From Fimbriimonadia bacterium (lineage in GTDB: Bacteria; Armatimonadota; Fimbriimonadia; Fimbriimonadales; Fimbriimonadaceae): 64,000 nt of DNA. The notes under the pieces were generated by a model. That model worked only from the letters and a program-made list of their open reading frames with translations, was not told the DNA's origin and did not search any database. Both the position numbers and the translations under genes were made by a program. Within the stretch, counting starts at the first letter, position 1, and each line of letters starts with the position of its first letter. The stretch is from assembly GCA_030430755.1 (NCBI GenBank), contig JAUIKO010000001.1, positions 350,980 through 414,979 on the forward strand, in the 5' to 3' direction. This document shows, piece by piece, positions 17,506 to 27,467 of this stretch.

Positions 17506-18966
17506 TTATTTACCTGTTATGTTTAAAAAGTACTTAAGAACAAAGGGAGCAATAACAATCGCTGAAATGGAAACTACATTTACGAAATAATACCCCACTG
17601 TTTTCTCACTTCTAACTTTATTACTGATAGTGGCACTTTGATTTTCTGCACTAATATGACCGACTACTTTTAGATAGTATATGGTACTGATTGCAGAACT
17701 GATAATCATTGCGATAACTAAAGGCATCAATGAAGAATCGATTGCATCAGAAAGAATCAGAAACTTACCAACAAATCCTCCTAAAGGTGGAATACCGATA
17801 AATGAAAACATAACAATGACCATAGTAAACCAGCCTAGTTTTGAAAATTGCTTTAAATGATGGAGTTGTTCATATGGTAAATCTTCGGATTTTTCTTTTA
17901 CTAGAGTCGAAAGTACATTGTATAAACCTACCGATCCTAAGTTGTAGATGGCGATAAAAATAAGCATCGTACTCTGATCTATATTCTGAACATTCATAAC
18001 GTAGCTTAAAATACCGGTTAGCATATATCCTCCATTAACCATGGATGAATAGGCTAACATTCTTTTAACATCCTTCTGGACAAAGGCCATACATGAACCT
18101 AGGACCATCGTGAAAATAATCATGAAAACGAATGGCCATAACCAAACGTCTTTTAAAGTCATAAAAGTAATAAGTAGTTTATATACAGCGCTCATCGCCG
18201 CAGTTTTACTAACTGTGGAAAGATAACTTGTAATAACCATTGGAGCGCCTTGATATACATCAGGCAGCCAAAAATGAAATGGGAACACCGAGGATTTAAA
18301 TAATAAACCTGTTAATAAAAATATCAATCCTATTTTAATGCCATATATATTATATTGTTCCTGAACAAGAATATGTTTTACCGTATCTAGCTGGAATGTA
18401 CCAGTAAAGCCATAAGTGAACGAGACTCCATATAAAAGCACTGCACTCATGAGTCCACCCATGATTAAATATTTAAATCCTGCTTCACTAGATTTAGCAT
18501 CGTAATCAGTGATAGAGGTTAAAACATAAAGGGAGATAGATAATACCTCCACTCCTAAAAAGATGATTAAGAGATTTTTAGAAGCTACCATAAGCATGGC
18601 ACCTAAAGTAGCCCAGGATAAAAGCGAGTAAAATTCGGGAGCTTTGATTTTCTTTTTCTCTAGGTATTTATAACTCGACATCGTGATCAGTATTGTTACA
18701 AAAAGCATGATGAATAGAATACATTTATCAAAAGATCCTGGATTCAAAAGGCTTTCTCCATAGATGTAGTCTTTTTCGATATTCTGATCAAATAATAAGG
18801 AGATAATACTTAAGATAAAACCTACAGCAAGTGTTATAGCGTAAGAAACCATGGCTAGCTGGTTTCCATAAATCATGCGAAGAATAAGAATGCATGCACC
18901 TGTTAAGAAAACGAAAACAAATGGGCACAAATGCAAATATGGTAGAAAATCATTGATTATATTCAT
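17506..18966 (-). CDS. nuoN: NADH-quinone oxidoreductase subunit N
   Basis: NuoN is one of three antiporter-like membrane subunits of complex I that translocate protons. The 486 residues are almost wholly hydrophobic, with about 14 membrane helices. Conserved features include GVEVLSISLYVL with the functional Glu, KSSVFPFHFWLPDVYQGAP with the discontinuous-helix Lys/His region, and VQKDVKRMLAYSSMVNGGYML. It is the last gene of the nuo operon, its start overlapping the nuoM stop by 4 bases (ATGA). Order and overlap make the subunit assignment secure. Confidence 0.95.
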   Translation of the reverse strand: MNIINDFLPYLHLCPFVFVFLTGACILILRMIYGNQLAMVSYAITLAVGFILSIISLLFDQNIEKDYIYGESLLNPGSFDKCILFIMLFVTILITMSSYKYLEKKKIKAPEFYSLLSWATLGAMLMVASKNLLIIFLGVEVLSISLYVLTSITDYDAKSSEAGFKYLIMGGLMSAVLLYGVSFTYGFTGTFQLDTVKHILVQEQYNIYGIKIGLIFLLTGLLFKSSVFPFHFWLPDVYQGAPMVITSYLSTVSKTAAMSAVYKLLITFMTLKDVWLWPFVFMIIFTMVLGSCMAFVQKDVKRMLAYSSMVNGGYMLTGILSYVMNVQNIDQSTMLIFIAIYNLGSVGLYNVLSTLVKEKSEDLPYEQLHHLKQFSKLGWFTMVIVMFSFIGIPPLGGFVGKFLILSDAIDSSLMPLVIAMIISSAISTIYYLKVVGHISAENQSATISNKVRSEKTVGYYFVNVVSISAIVIAPFVLKYFLNITGK

Positions 18967-20597
18967 GAGTTCATTTCACCTATAGTAGATTCAAAAATAC
19001 ATTTTTTTTCATCAGTTTTAGGAGAGGATTTCCATATGGGTTTTTCTCCATAAGGATTTTTTATCATCAGTTGTAATGCTTTGACAGGAGGTTCAATAGA
19101 TCTTGTTATTAGAGTAGGATTTAATCCTATAGTGAATATCATAGAAATAAGAATAGCAACTCCTAAAAATTCATGTGGGAGAATATCTTTTAAGTAATAG
19201 TCTTTAGATACATTACATTTTCCGTAGAAAATATATTGGAAGAGTCTCAAAAGATAAGCAGCAGTCAAAATAAGTCCTAAACCAGCAAAATATGGTGTGT
19301 ATGAGCTAAGTTCATAAAGATTATGATACGTCGTTTCGAAAATTCCATTGAGTGCCAAGAACTCCCCAATAAATCCATTTGTACCAGGTAGGCCTGCTGA
19401 TGACATAGCAGCGATTAAAAAGAGAGCTGCAAAAATAGGCATCTGCCTTTTTAAACCTCCATATTGATGAATCAATCGTGTTTTTTTTCTTATGAAGATC
19501 ATACTTAACAACATCGTCATAGCTCCTGTAGTAATGATGTGATTTATTTGTTGTAAAGAGCCACCAATCATTCCAGACCGGCTTAATGAGAATATTCCTA
19601 ACATGACAAATCCCATATGAGAGACAGAGGAGTAAGCTAGTATTGCCATAATATTCTTTTGAGAAAGGGCTAACAAACCAGCATACAATATACTGAGCAC
19701 GGCTAAGAATACGAGCCAAGGCAAATGATAGGTGACAATATCTGGGAAAAGAGGATAACAAAACCTTAGAAACCCGTAGGAGCCTAATTTTAATACGACT
19801 GCAGACAAGATCATACTAACGCTTGGTGATTGTTTGTATAGATCTGTAATCCATGTATGAAATGGTACCATGGGTGTTTTAACTAAAAACGGAATAGTAA
19901 AACCTAAGAATATCCACTTCTGAACATTGATATGTGATTGCCATAGATATCCTTTTGCAACGGCTTCTTGTAGGTCAAGCAGATTGAAACTTAGAAAACC
20001 GATTTCATTTCTATGCACAAATCCTAATGATATCATGGATATGAGCATAAGGATAGATGCTGAAAACGTATAGATGAAAAATTTTGTTGCTGCATCCTTC
20101 CCTTCTTTTTCGTTAAATTGACTCACTAAGAAATACACAGGAATCAGTGTCAATTCAAAAAAGGTGAAAAACAGCAAAAGATCTAAACTAATAAATGCTC
20201 CCATCAGAGCAAATTGCAAAAAGAGTGCATGAGAAATATAAGAGGAGATCTGTTTCTGATCTGAAGAACAACACAAAATAGCCAGAAAGGTCAATAAACT
20301 TGTACTTAATACAAGCCAAATGCTAATACCATCCACTCCAGCGATATAAGAAAAACCGATATCTGGAATGAAGTCAATTTTTTCTACAGAGCTGAACCGG
20401 AAATCCGTATTTTCAAATAAGCCGATGCTTTTAAAATAGGTTCCGTGAATAACCAGGGTTAACAAGCTGAAAATCATACCTATCGATCTTTGAAACCTAG
20501 GATAGATGTTAGGAATACTTTGCACTGCCAGGATAGCGAGCAGTGGAATAAGCAGTCCGTATGTTAAAGGTGAGAGTGAATGAGTTTCAAATTGCAT
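18963..20597 (-). CDS. nuoM: NADH-quinone oxidoreductase subunit M
   Basis: NuoM is an antiporter-like proton-pumping subunit of complex I. The 544-residue membrane protein contains FFTFFELTLIPVYFLVSQF (the conserved membrane Glu), KTPMVPFHTWITDLYKQSPS (typical of NuoM), SQKNIMAILAYSSVSHMGFVMLGI and GLPGTNGFIGEFLAL. It is slightly longer than E. coli NuoM because of a C-terminal cytosolic tail ending in KKCIFESTIGEMNS. It overlaps nuoN by 4 bases and nuoL by 1 base, so translation along the operon is tightly coupled. Confidence 0.95.
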   Translation of the reverse strand: MQFETHSLSPLTYGLLIPLLAILAVQSIPNIYPRFQRSIGMIFSLLTLVIHGTYFKSIGLFENTDFRFSSVEKIDFIPDIGFSYIAGVDGISIWLVLSTSLLTFLAILCCSSDQKQISSYISHALFLQFALMGAFISLDLLLFFTFFELTLIPVYFLVSQFNEKEGKDAATKFFIYTFSASILMLISMISLGFVHRNEIGFLSFNLLDLQEAVAKGYLWQSHINVQKWIFLGFTIPFLVKTPMVPFHTWITDLYKQSPSVSMILSAVVLKLGSYGFLRFCYPLFPDIVTYHLPWLVFLAVLSILYAGLLALSQKNIMAILAYSSVSHMGFVMLGIFSLSRSGMIGGSLQQINHIITTGAMTMLLSMIFIRKKTRLIHQYGGLKRQMPIFAALFLIAAMSSAGLPGTNGFIGEFLALNGIFETTYHNLYELSSYTPYFAGLGLILTAAYLLRLFQYIFYGKCNVSKDYYLKDILPHEFLGVAILISMIFTIGLNPTLITRSIEPPVKALQLMIKNPYGEKPIWKSSPKTDEKKCIFESTIGEMNS

Positions 20598-22822
20598 TAG
20601 AGATTACCTCCAAAGATTAGCATGATCGACATAAAAAATACCATAATTGAGAAACCAAGGACCATTAAAAATATATACGAGCTCAGATATCCATTTTGAA
20701 AAATTTGCATACCGTCACCAACGTATCCTGTCATAGATACGATTAACCTTAGAATGCCATTGATGAAAAATTGATCAAATATTTTATAGAATCCAAATGA
20801 TATTCTAGATAACATTTTTCCAAAGACTGTTTGCATGGCATCGTCAAAATAAAACTGATGTTTCATCCATAAATCAAGAGAGGGCCATAAGTGGTCTTGT
20901 TTAGTTTCTTTTTTAGGCATACCTTTGTAATATTTGTAGACTCCTCCTGAAATACCGATAAAAGATGCTGCAAGAGATAGATATAATAAGACATCCAGTG
21001 TTGCATGATGATTATGCAAAAGTTCTTTTGATATATATACAGGTCCTGAGGATTGTGATAATAAAGATTCCAAAGTATGATTCTGATGTAGTATATACCC
21101 TCCAAAGAGTGAAAGAAATGCAAGAACAATGAGTGGAAGCGTCATAGAAAGAGGACTTTCTTGCGGAATATGATTCTTATTTAAATGGTGTTGATGATCA
21201 TCAACACTTGCAGCAGAGAATATGTTGCTCGAATAATAGTACTTTTCTTCAGATTTACTAATGTGAACAGATTCTTCCCTATCATATGGTTCGACGTCAT
21301 GATGATCAGAATCATAATTTGCAGTTTTCCATCGCTCTTCTCCATTTGTAAAAGGAATACCAAAAGTAAGCACGGTCATTCTCGTCATATAAATTGCTGT
21401 TAAAACAGCGACAATAAGTCCTGTCCAGCCTACCCATTGAGAAGTTTCTAGTCCTAGTATATGTGATGGAAACGTAGAACTAAAGGCTGAATGAAGTATC
21501 GCTTCTTTTGACCAGAATCCAGATAAAAGAGGAAATCCTGATATAGCCAAGGAGGCAATAATCATTGTAGATGATGTTACGGGAAGATATTTCCAGAGAT
21601 TTCCATATTTGCGCATATCTTGCTCGTGAGACATAGCATATATGACACTTCCTGCTCCTAAAAAAAGAAGCGCTTTAAAAAACGCATGTGTTAATACATG
21701 AAAAATTCCTACCCAGTATGCCCCAACTCCACACGCTATAAACATGTATCCTAGTTGAGACACCGTGGAAAAAGCTAATACCTTTTTTATATCTGTCTGT
21801 TTTAATGCAATCAATGCAGCCCATATTGCGGTAAACGCTCCTGTAAGAGCAACCACGCTACTTGCTACTGGACTTAACTCATAAATGATATGCATCCGGT
21901 TCATCAAAAAGATGCCTGCTGTCACCATGGTAGCTGCGTGAATTAAAGCAGAAACAGGAGTAGGGCCTGCCATAGCATCTGGAAGCCATATATATAATGG
22001 AAACTGTGCAGACTTTCCTACAGCACCTATAAATAAAAGCAGCGCTATTGGAGTGATGATTTCTGGATACTTATGAACGACTTCTCCAATCAATCCAAAA
22101 ATTATATCATAGCTAAACCATCTGGGATCTAAAGCCTCTACTAACCCAAAGCCAGGTATTTCTTTAGCACCATACTGTTGAAATAATAGATATCCTATCC
22201 ATAGAATTCCCATTAACAAGCCAAAATCACCAACCCTATTTACAATAAATGCTTTATTTGCAGCTCTACAGTTATTGAGATCTTGATACCAAAATCCAAT
22301 AAGTAAATAACTACATAGGCCAACACCTTCCCAACCCACAAACATAACGAGCAGGTTATTTGAAAGAACGAGGATTAACATAAATCCAATAAATAAATTT
22401 AAATACGTAAAAAATCTACTGTAATCTTTATCCTTAGACATATATCCTGTAGAAAAAAGATGTATAAAAGATCCTACTCCAGTTATTAATAATGTCATCA
22501 CTATCGATAAGGGATCGAGTAAAAATTCAAACGGAATGGAGAGTTGTTCAAGATTGATCCAGTGAAAGTATGTCAGTCTTACAGAAAGCGGATCTGTTTT
22601 TGAAAACATATAGTAGTTTGCAAACATATTACAAGCAAGCAGGAACGATGTGCCGACAAATCCAAATGCTAGGGATCCAGATAGCCATCGTCCATAAGTT
22701 TCACCAAAGACAACTTGCAGACTTTTTCCATAAAATGCTTGTATGATTGAACCCAAAAATGGCATGACGATGATGAGTCCTAGCATGATATAAATATGTT
22801 GGTTATCGATACATTGATCCAT
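20597..22822 (-). CDS. nuoL: NADH-quinone oxidoreductase subunit L
   Basis: NuoL is the distal antiporter-like subunit of complex I, carrying the long lateral helix along the membrane arm. At 741 residues it is longer than usual (about 610-690). Typical segments are FVGWEGVGLCSYLLIGFWY, NKAFIVNRVGDFGLLMGI, KSAQFPLYIWLPDAMAGPTPVSALIHAATMVTAG and LTHAFFKALLFLGAGSVIY. The extra length is a hydrophilic, His- and Ser-rich insertion at about residues 488-550 (for example DSDHHDVEPYDREESVH and SVDDHQHHLNKNH) between the antiporter core and the C-terminal helices. It is followed by nuoM with a 1-base overlap and preceded by nuoK 4 bases away. Confidence 0.95.
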   Translation of the reverse strand: MDQCIDNQHIYIMLGLIIVMPFLGSIIQAFYGKSLQVVFGETYGRWLSGSLAFGFVGTSFLLACNMFANYYMFSKTDPLSVRLTYFHWINLEQLSIPFEFLLDPLSIVMTLLITGVGSFIHLFSTGYMSKDKDYSRFFTYLNLFIGFMLILVLSNNLLVMFVGWEGVGLCSYLLIGFWYQDLNNCRAANKAFIVNRVGDFGLLMGILWIGYLLFQQYGAKEIPGFGLVEALDPRWFSYDIIFGLIGEVVHKYPEIITPIALLLFIGAVGKSAQFPLYIWLPDAMAGPTPVSALIHAATMVTAGIFLMNRMHIIYELSPVASSVVALTGAFTAIWAALIALKQTDIKKVLAFSTVSQLGYMFIACGVGAYWVGIFHVLTHAFFKALLFLGAGSVIYAMSHEQDMRKYGNLWKYLPVTSSTMIIASLAISGFPLLSGFWSKEAILHSAFSSTFPSHILGLETSQWVGWTGLIVAVLTAIYMTRMTVLTFGIPFTNGEERWKTANYDSDHHDVEPYDREESVHISKSEEKYYYSSNIFSAASVDDHQHHLNKNHIPQESPLSMTLPLIVLAFLSLFGGYILHQNHTLESLLSQSSGPVYISKELLHNHHATLDVLLYLSLAASFIGISGGVYKYYKGMPKKETKQDHLWPSLDLWMKHQFYFDDAMQTVFGKMLSRISFGFYKIFDQFFINGILRLIVSMTGYVGDGMQIFQNGYLSSYIFLMVLGFSIMVFFMSIMLIFGGNL

Positions 22823-22826
22823 TGAA

Positions 22827-23171
22827 TTATCCTTTTAAACTTGTTAATGTTTGGTCATCTGTAGTGACGATCTGTTTCTTTCTGAAAATAGCCATCACTA
22901 ATCCTAATCCTACTGCTACCTCGGCAGCAGCTACGGTCATAATAAAAAGCACAAAAATCTGACCATTATCTTGCTCTATAGGAATCATGGAAAACCCTAA
23001 GCTTTCCCATGGTTTATATCTCGTAAAGGCAACAAAAGATAAGTTTACAGCGTTTAACATCATTTCGATACACATGAACATAATGACTGGATTTCTTTTT
23101 GTCAGTACTCCCAATAATCCTATAAAAAAAAGGACGGAGCTAAGTATTAGATAATGACTCAACGGTATCAT
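22827..23171 (-). CDS. nuoK: NADH-quinone oxidoreductase subunit K
   Basis: NuoK is a small three-helix membrane subunit at the Q-module/pump interface of complex I. Its 114 residues include [26 protein letters not shown] with the conserved membrane Glu residues, and the third helix [26 protein letters not shown], both diagnostic. It overlaps nuoJ by one base. Length is close to the usual 100-110. Confidence 0.95.
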   Translation of the reverse strand: MIPLSHYLILSSVLFFIGLLGVLTKRNPVIMFMCIEMMLNAVNLSFVAFTRYKPWESLGFSMIPIEQDNGQIFVLFIMTVAAAEVAVGLGLVMAIFRKKQIVTTDDQTLTSLKG

Positions 23172-23674
23172 TATGATTTTCTCCTTGCAAGTAAAATGGA
23201 TCCTACTACGCCTACTAATAAGAGTACGCTGGCTATTTCAAAAGGAATGATATATTTGGAAAAAAGGGTTAATCCTAAAGTTTGTGGAGTTCCAAAATCT
23301 TGAGATTCCTTTAGATAGATATCATAAAAGATGGGTTCTAAACTTAATATAGTAATGATACATAAAAAAACAAGAATAGCAACCGAGGCTACATTTTGAA
23401 AACAGAAGGCTGAAGTTTTATTTATTTGTTTTATAGTAGGATCAAGTAGCATGAGAACAAATAGAAATAGAACCATGATTGCACCTACATAGACCATAAT
23501 CTGAGTTACTCCCAGCATATAAGCTTCAAGATTGAAATATAAAAAAGCGATAGTGAATAGGTGGACCACTAATGATAATGCAGACTTAACTGGATTGTTA
23601 CATGCTAGAACGCTCGCTGCTGATAGAATAGCGATTCCCGATAAGCTATAAAAAAACATTTCGCTATAATTCAT
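23171..23674 (-). CDS. nuoJ: NADH-quinone oxidoreductase subunit J
   Basis: NuoJ is a five-helix membrane subunit of complex I. The 167 residues include [59 protein letters not shown], spanning the conserved helix-3 glycines ([12 protein letters not shown]) that form the pi-bulge involved in coupling. Its start is only 2 bases after the nuoH stop. That is the place where nuoI normally sits, so nuoI is absent here. Confidence 0.95.
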   Translation of the reverse strand: MNYSEMFFYSLSGIAILSAASVLACNNPVKSALSLVVHLFTIAFLYFNLEAYMLGVTQIMVYVGAIMVLFLFVLMLLDPTIKQINKTSAFCFQNVASVAILVFLCIITILSLEPIFYDIYLKESQDFGTPQTLGLTLFSKYIIPFEIASVLLLVGVVGSILLARRKS

Positions 23675-23676
23675 TT

Positions 23677-24951
23677 TTATTGATCCTCACCCTCTTTTTT
23701 TAAATGGTTAAAATGAGCTGTTCTTAATTTCCTTTCTCTACTGCCTGCGTCTTTTAAATTTAAAGAAGAGATGTTTAAGTAGATAATGGTACATATGAGT
23801 CCGGATATAACTAATGCTCCGTAACCAATCATCATGCCATATAGATTGCTCATCATCATCCAAACAGCTACAGCAATAAAGTTTACTACTGCTGCAGGGA
23901 GTAAGGTTTTCCATCCTAACGACATAAGTTGATCATATTTTAAACGTGGAAGAGTGGCTCTACACCATATAAATATAAAAATCCCTAAGAAGCTTTTACC
24001 GATGAAAACTAGAGGAGATGCCCAGTATGAAATATGTTTAATCCACAAAAAGCCATGATTCCATTCTGGATATGCTTCTAGTAAAGCATCCCATCTTATC
24101 GGCAGCATATGATATCCACCTAAGAAAATTGTTGCAAACACACCACTGAACACAAACATCGCTGCATATTCTGAAAGAAAGAAGAGTCCGAACTTAAAGG
24201 AACTATATTCTGTATGGTATCCTCCTACAAGTTCACTTTCTGCCTCTGGAAGATCGAAGGGAGTTCTGTTTGTTTCTGCGATCATACATATTAAAAAAAT
24301 GATGCCTGCTACAAATCCTGTCGGGGTTAGAATGTTCCAGTTTTGCAGATATGGGACAAATCCCCATAATGGTGTTGATTGATATTCCACAACATCGATC
24401 ATACTTAAAGATCCAGTAACAAGAACAATGGCAGCAAGTGATACCGTCATAGCAAGCTCATAGCTGATTAACTGTGCAGATGCTCTTAATCCACCCAATA
24501 AGGAATACTTATTATTACCTGCATAACCTGCGAGCACCACGCCATATGAACCAAGAGATGAAATAGCAAGAACATACAAAACACCTAGATTGATATTAGC
24601 AACAGGAGTAAAGTATTGATATATTCCCTCTTGAGGAGCCCAAGGGATAGTACCACCTAAAGCAAATGCAGGAATGAATGCTAGGATCGGACCTAGGTAA
24701 TAAATAAGCTTGTCAATATTTTCAGGCACATGATCTTCTTTTAAAAATAACTTCAATGCATCCGCTATCGGTTGAAAAAGTCCGAATGGTCCTACACGAT
24801 TGGGCCCTACTCTGTCTTGAAAAAAACCTAAAAGTCTTCTTTCTAACCAAACAATAAAAGGCACAAATAAAATGGCAACTCCAGAATAGAAAATAATTCG
24901 TATAAATATGCCTATGACAGGATGCACTTCCTTCATAAAGGTTTCTATCAT
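23677..24951 (-). CDS. nuoH: NADH-quinone oxidoreductase subunit H
   Basis: NuoH anchors the peripheral arm to the membrane arm of complex I and helps form the quinone chamber. Diagnostic segments are FVVWLERR-like (FIVWLERRLLGFFQDRVGPNRVGPFG, residues about 33-58), QLISYELAMTVSLAAIVLV and AETNRTPFDLPEAESELVGG. The 424 residues exceed the common 320-350 because of a C-terminal extension with extra hydrophobic stretches and a basic tail (GSRERKLRTAHFNHLKKEGEDQ). It overlaps nuoG by 4 bases. Confidence 0.95.
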   Translation of the reverse strand: MIETFMKEVHPVIGIFIRIIFYSGVAILFVPFIVWLERRLLGFFQDRVGPNRVGPFGLFQPIADALKLFLKEDHVPENIDKLIYYLGPILAFIPAFALGGTIPWAPQEGIYQYFTPVANINLGVLYVLAISSLGSYGVVLAGYAGNNKYSLLGGLRASAQLISYELAMTVSLAAIVLVTGSLSMIDVVEYQSTPLWGFVPYLQNWNILTPTGFVAGIIFLICMIAETNRTPFDLPEAESELVGGYHTEYSSFKFGLFFLSEYAAMFVFSGVFATIFLGGYHMLPIRWDALLEAYPEWNHGFLWIKHISYWASPLVFIGKSFLGIFIFIWCRATLPRLKYDQLMSLGWKTLLPAAVVNFIAVAVWMMMSNLYGMMIGYGALVISGLICTIIYLNISSLNLKDAGSRERKLRTAHFNHLKKEGEDQ

Positions 24952-27287
24952 GATATATCTCCTTCACTTGAAATAGATTCATCATGTTTTTGATGGTTCT
25001 GTTGATTGCATGAGATAATAGATTGAAGGTTATCCATATCCTCGGCCCTATCTCTTGTTTTATTTTCTCCTAACATGGAAATGCCTGAAGGGTGTTTATC
25101 GATATCGCTCAGTAAAGTGTAAGCATGATGGATATCTTTTATTTCATCACGAACTTTATGTAAATTTAAATAGGATTCATGAACTCCAGATGCTAATAAA
25201 AGATCTGCAAAGATCCTTGCAGGTGATTTAGCATTATCAGGTTTAGATAGAACCTGATTGATTTCTTGAACTCTTTTCTCCATGCTCGTAAATGTACCTT
25301 TATCTTCAGCAGGTGCACTCATCGGTAAAACAACAGATGCATAATGCATAGCGGTAGTCTCATTTGTTCCTTGATAGACCAAGAAAGGAACTTCCTCCAT
25401 AGCTTTTAAACCTTCTTCTGGTTGGCAATAATGTTTTTTAAGATCAGCATCTACAAGCCAGAGAGCGTTTAACTTCCTTTTTGAAGCATTTTTTACGATA
25501 CCATGTGTATCTAATCCTTGCTTCATGGGAAACGTTTTCGGATAATAGCTTAGTAATTTCTTCACTTGCTGGTGATTGGAAATAGGCACTCCTCCTGGGA
25601 GCATGTCAGGAAGCACTCCCATATCTGCAGCGCCTTGCCCATTTGCTTGTAATCCGTATAAATTAAACTCACTTTTTGTTAGAATAGCGATAACGAAAAG
25701 TAAATTCAGCGTACTTGCGTCCACTTTATTAAGGATAGATTTACTTAGAACAATTGCTGAGGCATGTTCAAGAAGTTCTTTAGTGATATTTTTGAAATCT
25801 GTTTTACTCCAGCTCGTCTGAGAAAGTATGTCTTTCCATTCAATATTTTGAACTATCTTCAAATCTTCTTTTAACTCTTTTTTATCGTTTTCTACAATGC
25901 TTTTAATGATTCCAATAAGTACATGTTTTTCGGCACCTTTCTCATACCGCTTGTGGATTACACTTAGATCTGTGAGTTCATCCATTCTTTCGTTTGCTTG
26001 CACAATTCGCAAACCATGGTTTAGAGCTGATTTTCTAATTCTTAAATACAAGATGGGTAGCTCATCTGCAAGGTGAGCTCCAAAAACAAAGACAGATTTC
26101 ATTTTCTCAAAGGATTCTATACTTGTTTGAATCTGAGGGATGTTTGACATTACCTCAAATCTCTCACTACTTTTCTGAAGATATTTAGTCCATCTGTGGT
26201 CTATGTTATTTGTATTAAACACGCCTCTAAATAGTTTTTGTGCTAGATACATTGCTTCATTCGAAACAGTTCCTCTGGTAAGTAGGGCGACTTTACCTTC
26301 TTGAGTCATAAAATGTTTCAAGATTTCCTGATAAGCTTCTTCCCAAGATGATTCTACTAATTGATTTCCCTTTCTTACAAGTGGAGCCGTTAATCTTTTC
26401 TGCCCATTATAAGGATTAGATCCAAATTTACCCTTATCACAGGTCCATTCTTCATTGATAGATTCATTTGTTCTACCATTGATTCTTAATAGCTTTCCAG
26501 ACCTGTAATCCATCCAAATGTTACAACCATTCGAACATCCCGTGCAGACAGAAGGTTTGGTTTGGATATCCCAAGGTCTTCCTTTGAATCGGTATGTAGA
26601 ATTCGTCAAAGCGCCAACAGGGCATATTTCAATCGTATTTCCACTAAATTTTGAATCAAAATCGGTAAGTTTAAAGGTTGTTGGTATCATTTCTGAACCT
26701 CTAAACCGAAAAGCAAGTTGGTGATCACCCGATATTTCTTCAGTGAATCTAACACACCTTCCACATTGGATACATCTTTCCATATCAAGTGTCACATACT
26801 TGCTCAATGGAAACACTTTTTGGGCTTGTCTTTTCGTTTCACGATATCTACTGGTGGATGGACCGTAAAATAGAGTGTTATTCTGCAAGGGACACTCTCC
26901 GCCTTTATCACAAACAGGACAATCCAAAGGATGATTGATAAGTAAAAATTCCAAAACTCCTTTTCTGTCTTTATGGACTTTTTCTGTATCAGTATAAATA
27001 ACTAAACCGTTACTAGCAGGAAGAGTACATGCAGCCTGAGGTTTTGGCATCATTCTCACGCTCCCATCGGGACCTTTCATCCCTACTTCTACCAGACACA
27101 TCCTGCACATCCCTACAGGCTTCATTCTAGGATGATAACAGAATATAGGGATATCTATATGAAGTTTTTTTACTGCTTCAACTATAAGCTGACCTTCAGG
27201 CACTTGTATTTCAATATCATTTACGGAAATACTTACAAGTGTCTGATCCAGTTTTTTTTCTTCTGTCATTAATTTTGAACTACTCAT
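24948..27287 (-). CDS. nuoG: NADH-quinone oxidoreductase subunit G
   Basis: NuoG is the large Fe-S subunit of the peripheral arm of complex I. The N-terminal domain shows the 2Fe-2S ligands Cys50, Cys61, Cys64 and Cys87, the His119/Cys123/Cys126/Cys132 cluster (N5 type, NHPLDCPVCDKGGEC), the CIQCGRC plus CPVGAL set (172-178 and about 222), and an additional CTGCSNGC...C set of the N7 type found only in some bacteria. The remaining 500 residues are the molybdopterin-oxidoreductase-like domain, with no catalytic cofactor expected. It is first in this nuo block; nuoA to nuoF are not in the window, as rmuC lies upstream. The ATG at 27287 is the first in frame. Confidence 0.95.
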   Translation of the reverse strand: MSSSKLMTEEKKLDQTLVSISVNDIEIQVPEGQLIVEAVKKLHIDIPIFCYHPRMKPVGMCRMCLVEVGMKGPDGSVRMMPKPQAACTLPASNGLVIYTDTEKVHKDRKGVLEFLLINHPLDCPVCDKGGECPLQNNTLFYGPSTSRYRETKRQAQKVFPLSKYVTLDMERCIQCGRCVRFTEEISGDHQLAFRFRGSEMIPTTFKLTDFDSKFSGNTIEICPVGALTNSTYRFKGRPWDIQTKPSVCTGCSNGCNIWMDYRSGKLLRINGRTNESINEEWTCDKGKFGSNPYNGQKRLTAPLVRKGNQLVESSWEEAYQEILKHFMTQEGKVALLTRGTVSNEAMYLAQKLFRGVFNTNNIDHRWTKYLQKSSERFEVMSNIPQIQTSIESFEKMKSVFVFGAHLADELPILYLRIRKSALNHGLRIVQANERMDELTDLSVIHKRYEKGAEKHVLIGIIKSIVENDKKELKEDLKIVQNIEWKDILSQTSWSKTDFKNITKELLEHASAIVLSKSILNKVDASTLNLLFVIAILTKSEFNLYGLQANGQGAADMGVLPDMLPGGVPISNHQQVKKLLSYYPKTFPMKQGLDTHGIVKNASKRKLNALWLVDADLKKHYCQPEEGLKAMEEVPFLVYQGTNETTAMHYASVVLPMSAPAEDKGTFTSMEKRVQEINQVLSKPDNAKSPARIFADLLLASGVHESYLNLHKVRDEIKDIHHAYTLLSDIDKHPSGISMLGENKTRDRAEDMDNLQSIISCNQQNHQKHDESISSEGDIS

Positions 27288-27467
27288 TTGCCTGTTAGAA
27301 CTTTTAGTTTCGATCTTTTCATGTAAAGACTACCGCAAATTTATAAAATTTCCTAGTAATACTAAACTTTTCGTGGTGAATTCTTATTCCATTACTTATA
27401 TTGGCAAATATTATTATTATTAAAGATATATCGATTCTTTTAATATATTTAGGATCTATTCAGAAAT

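Noticed and set aside
17496..17507. Palindrome AAAACTAGTTTT overlapping the nuoN stop region
   Set aside because: Twelve bases without a loop; common by chance in this composition.
19321..19761. 146-residue minus-strand ORF inside nuoM
   Set aside because: Another frame of the same strand within a clear nuoM; no start context and no recognisable domain.
21185..21403. 72-residue plus-strand ORF within nuoL
   Set aside because: Antisense shadow of the His-rich insertion in nuoL, which belongs to the sense protein.
27419..27444. ATTAAAGA / TCTTTTAAT hairpin after rmuC
   Set aside because: Stem needs a bulge, is almost all A-T and lacks a clear U-tract.
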